NCBI RefSeq assembly: GCF_024494355.1
Contig: NZ_JAKNQY010000020.1
Coordinates: forward strand, 47,693-111,692
Direction of reading: 5' to 3'
From: Pseudomonas sp. Q11
GTDB lineage: Bacteria > Pseudomonadota > Gammaproteobacteria > Pseudomonadales > Pseudomonadaceae
Length of the DNA stretch: 64,000 bases
This document shows positions 16,214-25,117 of this stretch, piece by piece. A program made the translations under genes and the position numbers. The notes beneath the pieces were generated by a model. The model saw nothing but the letters and a program-made list of their open reading frames with translations, did no database searches and was not told where the DNA came from. The first letter of the stretch is position 1; each line of letters opens with the position of its first letter.

Positions 16214-16684
16214 TCAGCCGACGGTGATCGCCGGCAGCGTCGGCAAAGTCACGGTCTGCTGCTTGCGTGGCGCGAGGATTTCAGCTTCGCCGTCCACCAC
16301 CAGCTCATCGCGCTGATTAAACACGCGAGTGGCAATGCGTACGCGAAATTTCGGCAGTTTCTCAAGGATTTCCAGGCGTACGGTCAGGGTGTCGCCAATC
16401 TTCACCGGTTTCTGGAAGCTCATCTGCTGGCCGATATAAATGGTGCCCGGCCCAGGCAGCTCGCAGGCCACCGCCGCGCTGATCAGCGCACCGCTGAACA
16501 TGCCATGGGCGATGCGCTCCTTGAACATGCTCGCCGCAGCGAATTCGGCGTCCAGGTGCACTGGGTTGTGATCGCCCGACATCGCGGCGAACAGCTGGAT
16601 GTCGCGCTCTTCGACGGTCTTGCTGTAGCTGGCGGTCTGGCCGACTTCGAGGGCTTCGTAGGGGATGTTGGTAACCTGGGTCAT
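16214..16684 (-). CDS. phaJ1: (R)-specific enoyl-CoA hydratase, MaoC family
   Basis: This 156-residue hot-dog fold protein carries the hydratase-2 motif SGDHNPVHLD with catalytic Asp38 and His43. It hydrates trans-2-enoyl-CoA to (R)-3-hydroxyacyl-CoA and can divert beta-oxidation intermediates to polyhydroxyalkanoate. The neighbour set (alpha/beta hydrolase, fadD2, fadD1) matches the P. aeruginosa PA3302-PA3299 order, where this gene is phaJ1. The gene is followed by a REP pair. The phaJ1 name rests on synteny; other PhaJ paralogues have similar motifs. Confidence 0.82.
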   Translation of the reverse strand: MTQVTNIPYEALEVGQTASYSKTVEERDIQLFAAMSGDHNPVHLDAEFAAASMFKERIAHGMFSGALISAAVACELPGPGTIYIGQQMSFQKPVKIGDTLTVRLEILEKLPKFRVRIATRVFNQRDELVVDGEAEILAPRKQQTVTLPTLPAITVG

Positions 16685-16724
16685 CTATCAAATCCTGTGA
16701 CGAGTAAAGGAAAACGCTGCAAAC

Positions 16725-17669
16725 CTATTCGCTGCGTGGCGGTCGCTTGTGACTCAGGGCCTGGGCAATCCAGGCCAGCACGTCGGCCGTCACTTCATCG
16801 CGGTTGGTTTCGTTGAACAGTTCGTGCCGGGCTTGCGGGTAAATCGTCAATTGCAAGTGCTGGCTACCGGCGCCGCGCAGGGCGTCAGCCAGATCCTTCA
16901 GACGCCTGCCTTCACTCACCGGATCACATTCACCGCCGATCACCAGCAGGGGCAGGCCCGGATCGATCTGGGCGAGATTGGACGCTTTGCTGATTTGCTG
17001 CAACCCGCCGAGCAGGTCGACCCACAACTGATTGGTGCAACGAAAGCCGCACAGCGGGTCGTGAAGGTACTTGTCGACTTCGGCCGGGTCGCGGCTGAGC
17101 CAGTCGAAGGGCGTGCGTGTCGGTTTGAATTTCTTGTTGAAACTGCCGAAGGACAGCCACTCGATCAGGGCGCTGCGGCCCTTGGGGCCCTGGCGCTTGC
17201 GCTCGAAGCAAGCGATCAGGCGCGCGGCGCGATAGAGCGCCACGGGCTGGAAATTCGAGCCGCTGAGAATTGCCCCGTGCAGACTGGCGCTGTGATGCAG
17301 CAGGTAACCCTGGGCGATGTAGCTGCCCATGCTGTGGCCCAGCAACACGATGGGGACATCGGGATGTTGTTGGCCGATGTGTTGATTGAGGCTGGCCAGG
17401 TCGCCGATCACCTTGGCCCAGCCGTCTTCGTCTGCATAATGGCCGAGCGTCGCCGCTTCGCCGGTTTTGCCATGACCGCGCAGGTCCGGCGCGTAGACGC
17501 CGTAGCCTTCATCGCACAGCGCCTGGGCCAGACGCGCGTAGCGGCCGCTGTGTTCGGCCATGCCATGGGCCAGCATGATCACCGCTTCAGGCGCGGTTTC
17601 AGGCAGCCATTGATTGACGAACAGGCGGCTGTGGTCGGTGGCGCTGAGCATGAACGTTTGGTGGATCAT
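16725..17669 (-). CDS. Alpha/beta hydrolase, monoacylglycerol lipase/lysophospholipase type
   Basis: This 314-residue serine hydrolase has the nucleophile elbow GHSMGS (S113), an HG oxyanion motif 'LAHGMAEHS' at about 34-41, the acid in 'GGECDPVS' and the histidine in 'ARHELFNE'. It resembles monoglyceride lipases and probably releases fatty acids that FadD2/FadD1 then activate. Start: ATG at 17669 (MIHQTF) has AAAGGA six bases upstream; upstream in-frame ATGs at 17675 and beyond are less well placed. It lies 40 bases upstream of phaJ1 on the same strand, so the two may be cotranscribed. Confidence 0.85.
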   Translation of the reverse strand: MIHQTFMLSATDHSRLFVNQWLPETAPEAVIMLAHGMAEHSGRYARLAQALCDEGYGVYAPDLRGHGKTGEAATLGHYADEDGWAKVIGDLASLNQHIGQQHPDVPIVLLGHSMGSYIAQGYLLHHSASLHGAILSGSNFQPVALYRAARLIACFERKRQGPKGRSALIEWLSFGSFNKKFKPTRTPFDWLSRDPAEVDKYLHDPLCGFRCTNQLWVDLLGGLQQISKASNLAQIDPGLPLLVIGGECDPVSEGRRLKDLADALRGAGSQHLQLTIYPQARHELFNETNRDEVTADVLAWIAQALSHKRPPRSE

Positions 17670-17898
17670 GGTCATTCCTTTACTCACGGGCATACACAAG
17701 GGCAAACACAGCGTCGCTGCATTGTATAGCGCATCCGTTGCGTCTCGCCTGATCAGGCTACGTCGAGGCAGGAAGATTCACACAATCTATGACGCAGGTC
17801 GCCATATTTGCCTGATTGGCCATAGCTGCTAGTGTCCCAAGAGCACCGCCTGTGCAAGAGCCACAGAAGCGGCCCGGACACGTTCAGGTAAAGAGGAT

Positions 17899-17906
17899 AA
17901 AAACAA
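17899..17906 (+). promoter_or_regulatory. CA motif at the fadD2 start
   Basis: AAAAACAA, overlapping the first base of the fadD2 ATG, fits AAnAAnAA. Hfq/Crc could block initiation there. Confidence 0.4.
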
Positions 17907-19594
17907 TGCAGCCTGATTTCTGGAATGACAAGCGCCCGGCCGGCGTGCCCCTGGACATTGACCTGGGGGCCTACAAATCGGTGATCGAGGTGTTCGAGCG
18001 TTCCTGCAAGAAATTCGCCGACCGTCCGGCGTTCAGCAACATGGGGGTCACCCTGACCTACGCCGAACTCGAACGCTACAGCGCCGCCTTCGCCGGTTAC
18101 CTGCAAGCCCATACCGACCTGGCGCCTGGCGATCGCATCGCGGTGCAGATGCCCAACGTCCTGCAATATCCCATCGCCGTATTCGGAGCCATGCGCGCCG
18201 GGCTGATCGTGGTCAACACCAACCCGTTGTATACCCCGCGGGAGATGCGTCACCAGTTCAAGGACTCCGGCGCCCGGGCACTGGTGTACATGAATCTGTT
18301 CGGACAGAAAGTCCAGGAAGTACTGCCTGACACCGATCTGCAGTATCTCATTGAGGCGAAGATGGGCGACCTGATGCCAACCGCCAAGGGCTGGCTGGTC
18401 AATACGGTGGTGAGCAAGGTCAAAAAGATGGTCCCGGACTATTCGCTGCCCCAGGCCGTTTCCTTCAAGAGCACGTTGCGTCTGGGTCGAGGCCATGGCA
18501 TCAAACCGTTGAAAGTCAGCCTCGATGACATTGCGGTGCTGCAATACACCGGCGGCACCACCGGACTGGCCAAGGGCGCGATGCTGACTCATGGCAACCT
18601 GGTGGCGAACATGCAGCAGGCCCGGGCATGCCTGGGCCAGCTCGGCGATGACGGCCATCCACTGCTGCGTGAAGGCCAGGAGGTCATGATCGCGCCGCTG
18701 CCGCTGTACCATATCTATGCGTTCACGGCGAATTGCATGTGCATGATGGTCACCGGCAACCACAACGTGCTGATCACCAATCCGCGGGACATCGGCGGCT
18801 TCATTAAGGAACTGAAGAACTGGCGTTTCTCGTTGCTGCTGGGGCTCAACACGCTGTTCGTGGCGTTGATGGATCATCCAGATTTCAAGACCCTGGATTT
18901 TTCCCACCTCAAGGTCACCAACTCCGGCGGCACCGCCTTGATCAAGGCCACCGCCGAGCGCTGGCAGCAGATCACCGGTTGCGGCATTACCGAGGGGTAT
19001 GGCCTGACCGAAACCTCACCGGTGGCGAGTGCCAATCCTTATGGCGGCAAATCCCGGCTGGGCACGGTAGGGATGCCGGTGCCGGGCACGCTGATGAAAG
19101 TGATCGACGACGGTGGCGTCGAACAGCCCCTGGGCGAGCGCGGCGAATTGTGCATCAAGGGCCCGCAGATCATGAAAGGCTACTGGAACAAGCCCGAAGC
19201 CACCGCCGAGGTGCTGGACAGTGAAGGCTGGTTCAAGTCCGGTGATATCGCGGTGATTGACCCGGACGGTTTCGTGCGCATCGTCGATCGCAAGAAAGAC
19301 ATGATCATCGTCTCGGGTTTCAACGTGTACCCCAACGAAATCGAAGACGTGGTGATGGCCCATCCGAAAGTCGCCAACTGCGCGGTGATCGGCGTGCCGG
19401 ACGAACGCTCGGGGGAGGCGGTGAAACTGTTCGTGGTGCCCCGCGAGACAGGCGTCAGCCTTGAAGAGCTCAAGGCGTACTGCAAGGAGAACTTCACCGG
19501 TTACAAGATACCCAAGCACATCGTGCTGCGAGAGTCGTTGCCGATGACGCCAGTGGGCAAGATATTGCGCCGCGAGTTGCGGGATATCGCCTGA
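17906..19594 (+). CDS. fadD2: Long-chain fatty-acid-CoA ligase
   Basis: This 562-residue acyl-adenylate synthetase activates fatty acids with ATP and CoA. The P-loop-like motif YTGGTTGLAKGAMLTH lies at about residues 213-228, the YGLTET motif near 365, and the FACS signature ending 'SGFNVYPNEIEDVV' follows 'DRKKDMIIV' near 465-485. ATG at 17906 gives the family's N terminus (MQPDFWNDKRPAG). A second, closely related ligase follows at 19964 in the same direction, as in P. aeruginosa fadD2-fadD1. A REP pair and more than 350 bases separate them, so each likely has its own promoter. Confidence 0.93.
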   Translation: MQPDFWNDKRPAGVPLDIDLGAYKSVIEVFERSCKKFADRPAFSNMGVTLTYAELERYSAAFAGYLQAHTDLAPGDRIAVQMPNVLQYPIAVFGAMRAGLIVVNTNPLYTPREMRHQFKDSGARALVYMNLFGQKVQEVLPDTDLQYLIEAKMGDLMPTAKGWLVNTVVSKVKKMVPDYSLPQAVSFKSTLRLGRGHGIKPLKVSLDDIAVLQYTGGTTGLAKGAMLTHGNLVANMQQARACLGQLGDDGHPLLREGQEVMIAPLPLYHIYAFTANCMCMMVTGNHNVLITNPRDIGGFIKELKNWRFSLLLGLNTLFVALMDHPDFKTLDFSHLKVTNSGGTALIKATAERWQQITGCGITEGYGLTETSPVASANPYGGKSRLGTVGMPVPGTLMKVIDDGGVEQPLGERGELCIKGPQIMKGYWNKPEATAEVLDSEGWFKSGDIAVIDPDGFVRIVDRKKDMIIVSGFNVYPNEIEDVVMAHPKVANCAVIGVPDERSGEAVKLFVVPRETGVSLEELKAYCKENFTGYKIPKHIVLRESLPMTPVGKILRRELRDIA

Positions 19595-19620
19595 GGCCGG
19601 CCATCCTTTGGAATAAACCC

Positions 19621-19709
19621 TGTGGGAGCGAGCCTGCTCGCGATAGCGGTGTATCAGTGACAGAGATGTCGACTGAGGCGCCGCCATCGCGAGCAGGCTC
19701 GCTCCCTCG
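19621..19709. repeat. REP pair between fadD2 and fadD1
   Basis: GTGGGAGCGAGCCTGCTCGC and GCGAGCAGGCTCGCTCCC face each other. The rest of the 369-base gap (19710-19963) is AT-richer and should hold the fadD1 promoter. An AATAATAA motif occurs at 19909-19916, too far from the ATG to be convincing as a CA motif. I see no terminator after fadD2 other than the REP hairpin. Confidence 0.85.
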
Positions 19710-19963
19710 GTTTTTTATGTATTCGCAGGGATTAACCGGCGCTTAGAATTTTTACTCTAAAAATGACCATTGCACATTCTTGAGTCATGTTTATGACTGT
19801 AGGGGCCACTTTTGGCTCTAGGCGACCCTTGGCAAAGCTGCTACTCTCGGCGCGCTTTTGTGACTTCTCGGCGTTGAATTAGGCCAGATTCACCAATAAA
19901 CACACACCAATAATAATCGCATCAAATGCGGTGAGAATTCGCGTTGCTGAGGAGTGGGCTTCC

Positions 19964-21655
19964 ATGATCGAAGACTTTTGGAAGGATAAGTACCCAGCTG
20001 GGATTGCTGCCGACATCAATCCAGACGAGTATCCGAATATTCAGGCGGTGTTGAAGCAGTCCTGCCAACGCTTCGCCGACAAGCCGGCATTCAGCAACCT
20101 TGGCAAGACAATCACCTACGGTGAGTTGTACGAATTGTCCGGTGCCTTTGCTGCGTACCTGCAACAGCATACCGATTTGCAGCCAGGCGATCGAATCGCC
20201 GTGCAACTGCCCAACGTTCTCCAGTATCCGGTTGCCGTGTTCGGTGCGATTCGTGCCGGCCTGATCGTGGTCAACACCAACCCGCTGTACACCGCGCGGG
20301 AAATGGAACACCAGTTCAACGACTCCGGTGCCAAGGCGCTGGTGTGCCTGGCGAACATGGCGCACCTGGCCGAGGCTGTGGTGCCCAAGACGGGCGTCAA
20401 GCATGTGATCGTCACCGAAGTCGCCGATCTGCTGCCGCCACTCAAGCGTCTGCTGATCAACAGCGTGATCAAGTACGTCAAGAAGATGGTCCCGGCTTAT
20501 CACTTGCCCAAGGCCATCAAGTTCAACGATGTGCTGAGCAAGGGCCACGGCCAGCCGGTGACCGAAGCCAACCCGACCAGCGACGACGTGGCCGTGCTGC
20601 AGTACACCGGCGGCACCACCGGCGTGGCCAAGGGTGCGATGCTCACCCACCGCAACCTGGTGGCGAACATGTTGCAGTGCAAGGCACTGATGGGTTCCAA
20701 CCTCAATGAAGGTTGCGAGGTCTTGATCACGCCGCTGCCTCTGTATCACATCTACGCTTTCACCTTCCATTGCATGGCGATGATGCTGATCGGCAACCAC
20801 AACATCCTGATCAGCAACCCGCGCGACCTCCCGGCGATGGTCAAGGAACTGTCGAAGTGGAAGTTCAGCGGTTTTGTCGGCCTCAACACATTGTTCGTGG
20901 CCCTGTGCAACAACGAAGCCTTCCGCAACCTGGACTTCTCGGCATTGAAGGTGACGTTGTCCGGCGGCATGGCGCTGCAATTGGCGGCGGCCGAGCGCTG
21001 GAAAGCGGTGACCGGTTGCCCGATCTGCGAAGGTTATGGCATGACCGAAACCAGCCCGGTCGCCACGGTCAACCCGATCCAGAAAATTCACATTGGCACC
21101 ATCGGCATTCCTGTGCCGTCGACGCTGTGCAAGATTATCAACGACGCGGGCGACGAACTGCCATTGGGCGAAATCGGCGAGTTGTGTGTGAAAGGTCCAC
21201 AGGTCATGAAGGGCTACTGGCAGCGCCAGGACGCCACCGACGAGATCCTTGACAGCGAAGGCTGGCTCAAGACCGGTGATATCGCGCTGATCCAGCCGGA
21301 CGGTTACATGCGCATCGTCGATCGCAAGAAAGACATGATCCTGATCTCCGGTTTCAACGTGTATCCCAACGAGCTGGAAGACGTGCTAGTGACCCTGCCG
21401 GGCGTGCTGCAATGCGCGGCCATCGGTGTACCGGATGAGAAGTCCGGCGAGGCGATCAAGATTTTCATTGTTGCCCGCCCCGGTGTCACGCTGACCAAGG
21501 AACAGGTGATGGAGCATATGCGCGCCAACGTCACGGGTTACAAAGTGCCCAAGACGGTGGAGTTCCGCGATGCGTTGCCGACCACCAACGTGGGCAAGAT
21601 CCTGCGGCGTGAGTTGCGTGATGAAGAGCTGAAGAAGTTGGGTCTGAAGAAGTAA
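19964..21655 (+). CDS. fadD1: Long-chain fatty-acid-CoA ligase
   Basis: This 563-residue ligase has YTGGTTGVAKGAMLTH at about residue 214, YGMTETSP near 360 and the FACS signature region 'RIVDRKKDMILISGFNVYPNELEDV' near 455-480. It aligns along its whole length with the preceding fadD2 product, showing an old tandem duplication. ATG at 19964 is preceded by GAGGAG at nine bases and gives MIEDFW, the usual N terminus. FadD1 of Pseudomonas prefers long-chain substrates. The gene ends with a clear terminator at 21670-21699. Confidence 0.94.
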   Translation: MIEDFWKDKYPAGIAADINPDEYPNIQAVLKQSCQRFADKPAFSNLGKTITYGELYELSGAFAAYLQQHTDLQPGDRIAVQLPNVLQYPVAVFGAIRAGLIVVNTNPLYTAREMEHQFNDSGAKALVCLANMAHLAEAVVPKTGVKHVIVTEVADLLPPLKRLLINSVIKYVKKMVPAYHLPKAIKFNDVLSKGHGQPVTEANPTSDDVAVLQYTGGTTGVAKGAMLTHRNLVANMLQCKALMGSNLNEGCEVLITPLPLYHIYAFTFHCMAMMLIGNHNILISNPRDLPAMVKELSKWKFSGFVGLNTLFVALCNNEAFRNLDFSALKVTLSGGMALQLAAAERWKAVTGCPICEGYGMTETSPVATVNPIQKIHIGTIGIPVPSTLCKIINDAGDELPLGEIGELCVKGPQVMKGYWQRQDATDEILDSEGWLKTGDIALIQPDGYMRIVDRKKDMILISGFNVYPNELEDVLVTLPGVLQCAAIGVPDEKSGEAIKIFIVARPGVTLTKEQVMEHMRANVTGYKVPKTVEFRDALPTTNVGKILRRELRDEELKKLGLKK

Positions 21656-21669
21656 GCCCGCTGCCAATA

Positions 21670-21699
21670 AAAAGCCCCGCAAATGCGGGGCTTTTTGTT
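21670..21699 (+). terminator. Terminator of fadD1
   Basis: AAAAAGCCCCGC pairs with GCGGGGCTTTTT around AAAT, with a T run. It is symmetric and could also work on the minus strand. Confidence 0.92.
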
Positions 21700-21730
21700 A
21701 CGCAGCGATGTCTTGGGGTGGGGTAGCTTT

Positions 21731-21840
21731 TGTGGCGAGGGAGCTTGCTCCCGCTGGGCTGCGCAGCAGCCCCTCTGATCCAGCTGATCCACTGCAAGGG
21801 GCCGCTACGCGTCCAGCGGGAGCAAGCTCCCTCGCCACAG
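21731..21840. repeat. REP pair of the GTGGCGAGGGAGCTTGC type
   Basis: TGTGGCGAGGGAGCTTGCTC at the left faces its reverse complement at the right. It lies between fadD1 and the convergent hypothetical gene at 21866. Confidence 0.85.
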
Positions 21841-21865
21841 AAGAAATCTGTTACTTGGCGATTGG

Positions 21866-22243
21866 TTATAACCGAAACTGGGCAAAATCCAGGTTGGTGC
21901 CACCTGGCCGCATGTCCTGCAGGTACGAATCCTTGTCGGCGCTCAGTTCCAGGCTCAGGGCCGCCTTGCGCTTGCCCTGGTTACGCACTTCCAGGCCCTC
22001 GAGTTTTTCGCGCAGGAACACCGTCGGCACTTTAAGGTGCAGCAATTCATCGGTGGCCGGGGTGTGCAGCAGCAGATGAATCCATTCGTACTGACCGATG
22101 GCCAGGCGAGCCACCGGGATATCGAACCAGAAGATGTTGCGGTTGCGGTTCAATTCGCTGAAGTGGCAGTTATTGACGCCCAGTACGGCGCCGCCCAGTT
22201 CCTGGTTTCTGCGGGCGATGGCCTGCTTTTTATCGAGTTTCAT
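21866..22243 (-). CDS. Conserved hypothetical protein, 125 residues
   Basis: This soluble protein starts MKLDKKQAIARRNQELGGAV; I do not recognise a named domain with confidence. It has a basic N terminus, a hydrophobic middle ('YEWIHLLLHTPATDELLHLKVPTVFL') and an aspartate-rich end. ATG at 22243 follows an AGGA at a plausible spacing. The frame is open much further upstream, but that extension runs through noncoding sequence and the antisense of csbD. Coding is supported by normal residue composition and by its own upstream gap of about 190 bases. Confidence 0.7.
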   Translation of the reverse strand: MKLDKKQAIARRNQELGGAVLGVNNCHFSELNRNRNIFWFDIPVARLAIGQYEWIHLLLHTPATDELLHLKVPTVFLREKLEGLEVRNQGKRKAALSLELSADKDSYLQDMRPGGTNLDFAQFRL

Positions 22244-22438
22244 AACGTTCCTACGAGATTGGAGCTTCAGGCCGCAGCCTGAATACGTGAGGCATTCTCG
22301 GGGGTGGATTGGCAAACATAAAGCGCAACCTGCATCTGACGATGAAATGCGCTGCTGAAAAAATGAAACTCCCCGCAAACGGCCTCGGTCAACCCTTATG
22401 TAATGATTTTTCGTACAGTTGTTCACAGGAGAGACATC

Positions 22439-22630
22439 ATGGGTAGCACGAGCGATAAAGTGAAGGGCGTTGCCAACGAAGCCGTCGGCAACATCAAGCA
22501 AGGCGTCGGCAAGGCCACCGACAATGACCGCATGCGCGCCGAGGGCGTGGTCCAGGAGAAAAAAGGTGAGGCCCAGCAAACCGTGGGCAAGGCCAAGGAT
22601 GCAGTCAAGAAAGGCGTTGACGAGGCATAA
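22439..22630 (+). CDS. CsbD-family stress protein
   Basis: This 63-residue hydrophilic protein is rich in lysine, glycine and alanine, with repeated 'KVKGVANEAVGNIKQGVGKAT' and 'VGKAKDAVKK' segments typical of CsbD. ATG at 22439 has CAGGAG upstream. CsbD proteins are general-stress induced, of unknown function. The gene is monocistronic, with a terminator hairpin shortly after the stop. Confidence 0.9.
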   Translation: MGSTSDKVKGVANEAVGNIKQGVGKATDNDRMRAEGVVQEKKGEAQQTVGKAKDAVKKGVDEA

Positions 22631-22652
22631 TCGCCTGTTGAATAAGCGATTG

Positions 22653-22680
22653 GAACGGCCATCCGCGGGTGGCCGTTTTC
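22653..22680 (+). terminator. Terminator after the CsbD gene
   Basis: AACGGCCA pairs with TGGCCGTT around TCCGCGGG and runs into a short T stretch, 25 bases after the stop. Confidence 0.75.
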
Positions 22681-22803
22681 ATGTCGGCTCGAACTTGCAC
22701 CGGGGAAATTGTTCCAAAGTCGCCAACAGGTTACTTTTGTCTTGGATAGCAACCCCCTGAGTCGCCAGGCGACCTTCCTTTTTTGCGGCGAAAGGAGACG
22801 CTC

Positions 22804-23748
22804 ATGATGTTCCCGGCCTTGAAAGGCTTGCCCTTGCATCGTGTGATGATGCGCACCGTGACTGAGTTTCTCGACGACGAGATGTCGACCTACGCCTCGG
22901 CATTGGCCTACCAGATGCTGTTTTCGCTGTTTCCCTTCATCCTGTTCCTGATCGCACTGATCGGTTTCTTGCACCTGCCGGATTTTTTCTCATGGCTGCG
23001 CCTGCAATCGGAACTGGTGTTGCCGCCCCAGGCCCTGGAGCAGGTCAACCCGGTGATCGACCAGCTCCAGCAATCCAAGGGGGGGTTGTTGTCGGTGGGT
23101 ATCGTCATTGCGTTGTGGACGGCTTCGGCCGGTGTCCGGTTGATGATGAGTGCGATGAACGCCGCCTACGATGTGGTGGAGGGCCGTCCGGTCTGGAAGC
23201 GCTTTCCGCTGTCGATTTTCTACACCATTGGCATCGCCGGCATGTTGTTGGCCGCCGCGGCGCTGATGGTGCTCGGGCCGCAGGTGATGGGCTGGATCGC
23301 GGCCCAGGTCGGGCTGGAGGAATTCATCGTCACGCTCTGGACCATCGTACGCTGGCCGATAATCGTGTTTTTGCTGATGGTGGCCGTGGCGTTGATCTAT
23401 TACGTGATGCCCGACGTCAAGCAGGAGTTTCGCTTTATCACGCCGGGGTCGGTGCTGGCGGTGGTGGTGTGGATCATCGCGTCCCTGGGCTTCGCGTTTT
23501 ACGTCAAGACCTTCGCCAACTACAACGCCATGTATGGCAGTATCGGCGCGATCATTGTGCTGTTGCTGTACTTCTATATTTCTTCGGCGGTGCTGTTACT
23601 CGGAGCGGAGATGAATGCGGTGATCGAGCACATGTCCGCCGAGGGCAAGGACCGTGGCGAGAAGGCTCCGGGCGAGCACGAAAAACAGCATGTGTCGGGC
23701 CTGGGCCGTGACCATTCCATTCCTCACCCCCACACTGACGAAACCTGA
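22804..23748 (+). CDS. YihY/BrkB-family inner-membrane protein
   Basis: This 314-residue protein has six hydrophobic segments (about 35-58, 94-116, 140-163, 180-203, 212-235 and 245-270) characteristic of YihY/UPF0761 (once misnamed ribonuclease BN). Family motifs include 'SALAYQMLFSLFPFILFLIALIGF' near the N terminus and 'YGSIGAIIVLLLYFYISSAVLLLGAEMNA' near the C terminus. A hydrophilic tail rich in H, E and G follows. ATG at 22804 has AAAGGAG upstream. It is two bases from the def gene, so the two are probably cotranscribed. Function is unknown. Confidence 0.9.
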   Translation: MMFPALKGLPLHRVMMRTVTEFLDDEMSTYASALAYQMLFSLFPFILFLIALIGFLHLPDFFSWLRLQSELVLPPQALEQVNPVIDQLQQSKGGLLSVGIVIALWTASAGVRLMMSAMNAAYDVVEGRPVWKRFPLSIFYTIGIAGMLLAAAALMVLGPQVMGWIAAQVGLEEFIVTLWTIVRWPIIVFLLMVAVALIYYVMPDVKQEFRFITPGSVLAVVVWIIASLGFAFYVKTFANYNAMYGSIGAIIVLLLYFYISSAVLLLGAEMNAVIEHMSAEGKDRGEKAPGEHEKQHVSGLGRDHSIPHPHTDET

Positions 23749-23750
23749 CC

Positions 23751-24290
23751 ATGATTCGTGAAATCCTGAAAATGGGCGACGAACGCCTGCTGCGTATTGC
23801 CCCGCCGGTGCCGCCGGAAATGTTCGACAGCCCAGAATTGTGGCAACTGATCGACGACATGTTCCAGACCATGGAGAGCGTGGGCGGCGTCGGCCTGGCC
23901 GCGCCGCAGATCGGTGTCGACCTGCAACTGGTGATCTTTGGTTTCGAGCACAGCGAGCGTTACCCGGACGCCGAGGCGGTGCCCCAGACCATCCTGATCA
24001 ACCCGCTGATTACGCCACTCAGCCCGCAGGTGGAAGAAGGCTTCGAAGGTTGTCTGTCGGTGCCGGGCCTGCGCGGTGCGGTTGATCGCTATCAGCATAT
24101 TCGTTACGAAGGTTTTGATCCCAAAGGCGAAGCCATTGGGCGCGTGGCCTCGGGCTTTCATGCGCGGGTGGTGCAGCATGAGTGCGACCACCTGATCGGG
24201 CGGCTGTACCCCTCGCGCATCACCGATTTCAGTAAGTTCGGCTTTACCGAGGTCATGTTTCCGGACCTGGACCCGGCGGCGGACGACTAG
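23751..24290 (+). CDS. def: Peptide deformylase
   Basis: This 179-residue metalloenzyme removes the N-formyl group from nascent proteins. All three metal/catalytic motifs are present: GVGLAAPQ (about 46-53), EGCLS (C101 metal ligand) and QHECDH (H143 and H147 ligands, E144 catalytic). Length is usual for type I deformylases. It begins two bases after the YihY gene. It is not next to fmt, so it is probably a second deformylase copy in this genome, which is an inference. Confidence 0.93.
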   Translation: MIREILKMGDERLLRIAPPVPPEMFDSPELWQLIDDMFQTMESVGGVGLAAPQIGVDLQLVIFGFEHSERYPDAEAVPQTILINPLITPLSPQVEEGFEGCLSVPGLRGAVDRYQHIRYEGFDPKGEAIGRVASGFHARVVQHECDHLIGRLYPSRITDFSKFGFTEVMFPDLDPAADD

Positions 24291-24305
24291 CCTACGCAAA
24301 CCCTC

Positions 24306-24394
24306 TGTGGGAGCGAGCCTGCTCGCGATAGCGGTGAGTCAGCTATGAAGCTGTTGACTGACACGCCGCTATCGCGAGCAGGCTCGCTCCCACA
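24306..24394. repeat. REP pair after def
   Basis: TGTGGGAGCGAGCCTGCTCG and its reverse complement flank about 45 bases, between convergent def and the GNAT gene. Confidence 0.85.
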
Positions 24395-24412
24395 TTGGAC
24401 TGTGTTGCCACT

Positions 24413-24835
24413 TCAGGAGAGTGTTTTCGGCTCCAACTCCATTGCGATCATCGGCTTGCTGCGCGCATAACGACTCAGGCGCTCGGCCATCGCATACGGC
24501 AGCACGGGGTCGAAGCGGAATCCCTGTCGCTCATAAAAGCCGCGCAAATCAGGATGGCAGAACAACCAGACCGGCCCTCCCACACCTTTCACCGCTTCGT
24601 CGATCAAGCGCGCCGCAATCCCCTGCATGCGATACGCCGGGTCGACGAATAACCCCGTCAGCCAATGACCACCCGACACCGTTCGCAAGCACAGGGCTGC
24701 GATGATTTCATCCTGTCGCGCCACCCACAGCTGAGCTTCACGCACCGCTTTCATTGAGGACTGGTGGGCGCGATAGAACTTGTTCATCAGCGGCCACAAG
24801 GGTTCATCGAGCAGCGTGTAGTGGATCTGGGCCAT
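24413..24835 (-). CDS. GNAT-family N-acetyltransferase
   Basis: This 140-residue protein has the GNAT acetyl-CoA binding region 'LTGLFVDPAYRMQGIAARLIDEAVKG' (R/Q-x-x-G-x-G/A motif as RMQGIA) followed by 'FCHPDLRGFYERQGFRFDP', the usual beta-5/alpha-4 end. The substrate cannot be predicted. The frame is open to 25024, but ATG at 24835 (MAQIHYTLLD) gives a normal GNAT N terminus and avoids the divergent small gene at 24939. Confidence 0.85.
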   Translation of the reverse strand: MAQIHYTLLDEPLWPLMNKFYRAHQSSMKAVREAQLWVARQDEIIAALCLRTVSGGHWLTGLFVDPAYRMQGIAARLIDEAVKGVGGPVWLFCHPDLRGFYERQGFRFDPVLPYAMAERLSRYARSKPMIAMELEPKTLS

Positions 24836-24938
24836 GGCAAAGTCAGGGTGCGGTGAGGGGAGGGCGATTATAAAAGAACATGTCTGCGGCGATAGGTGTA
24901 TACCTGACTTCACATCCCGTAGGAGTGGAGTACGTATC

Positions 24939-25049
24939 ATGGCCAAAGGCATGGATTCAAAAAAAGCGGCAAAGAAAAAACCGGCGAAAACCGCCGATGA
25001 AAAGCGCGCCGACAAAAAGGCCAAGAAGGTGAATCTGTTCGGTCATTGA
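24939..25049 (+). CDS. Lysine-rich 36-residue peptide
   Basis: A very small gene starts at ATG 24939 with GTAGGAGTGGAG upstream. The product is highly basic (KKAAKKKPAKTADEKRADKK in its centre) and ends KVNLFGH. It resembles the short conserved Lys-rich proteins of pseudomonads. Such peptides may bind nucleic acid or ribosomes, but this is inference from charge. It stands alone between two minus-strand genes, which supports it as a real gene, not a shadow. Confidence 0.65.
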   Translation: MAKGMDSKKAAKKKPAKTADEKRADKKAKKVNLFGH

Positions 25050-25117
25050 GTTGACGCCAGCGGGCAACGAGCCAGGGTCGCATCCCGGCCATCGCCCGCT
25101 GAAAACCCCGAAGCCGA

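Noticed and set aside
19909..19916. AATAATAA before fadD1 as a Crc site
   Set aside because: It is 48 bases from the ATG, and a normal ribosome site (GAGGAG) lies closer; could be chance in AT-rich DNA.
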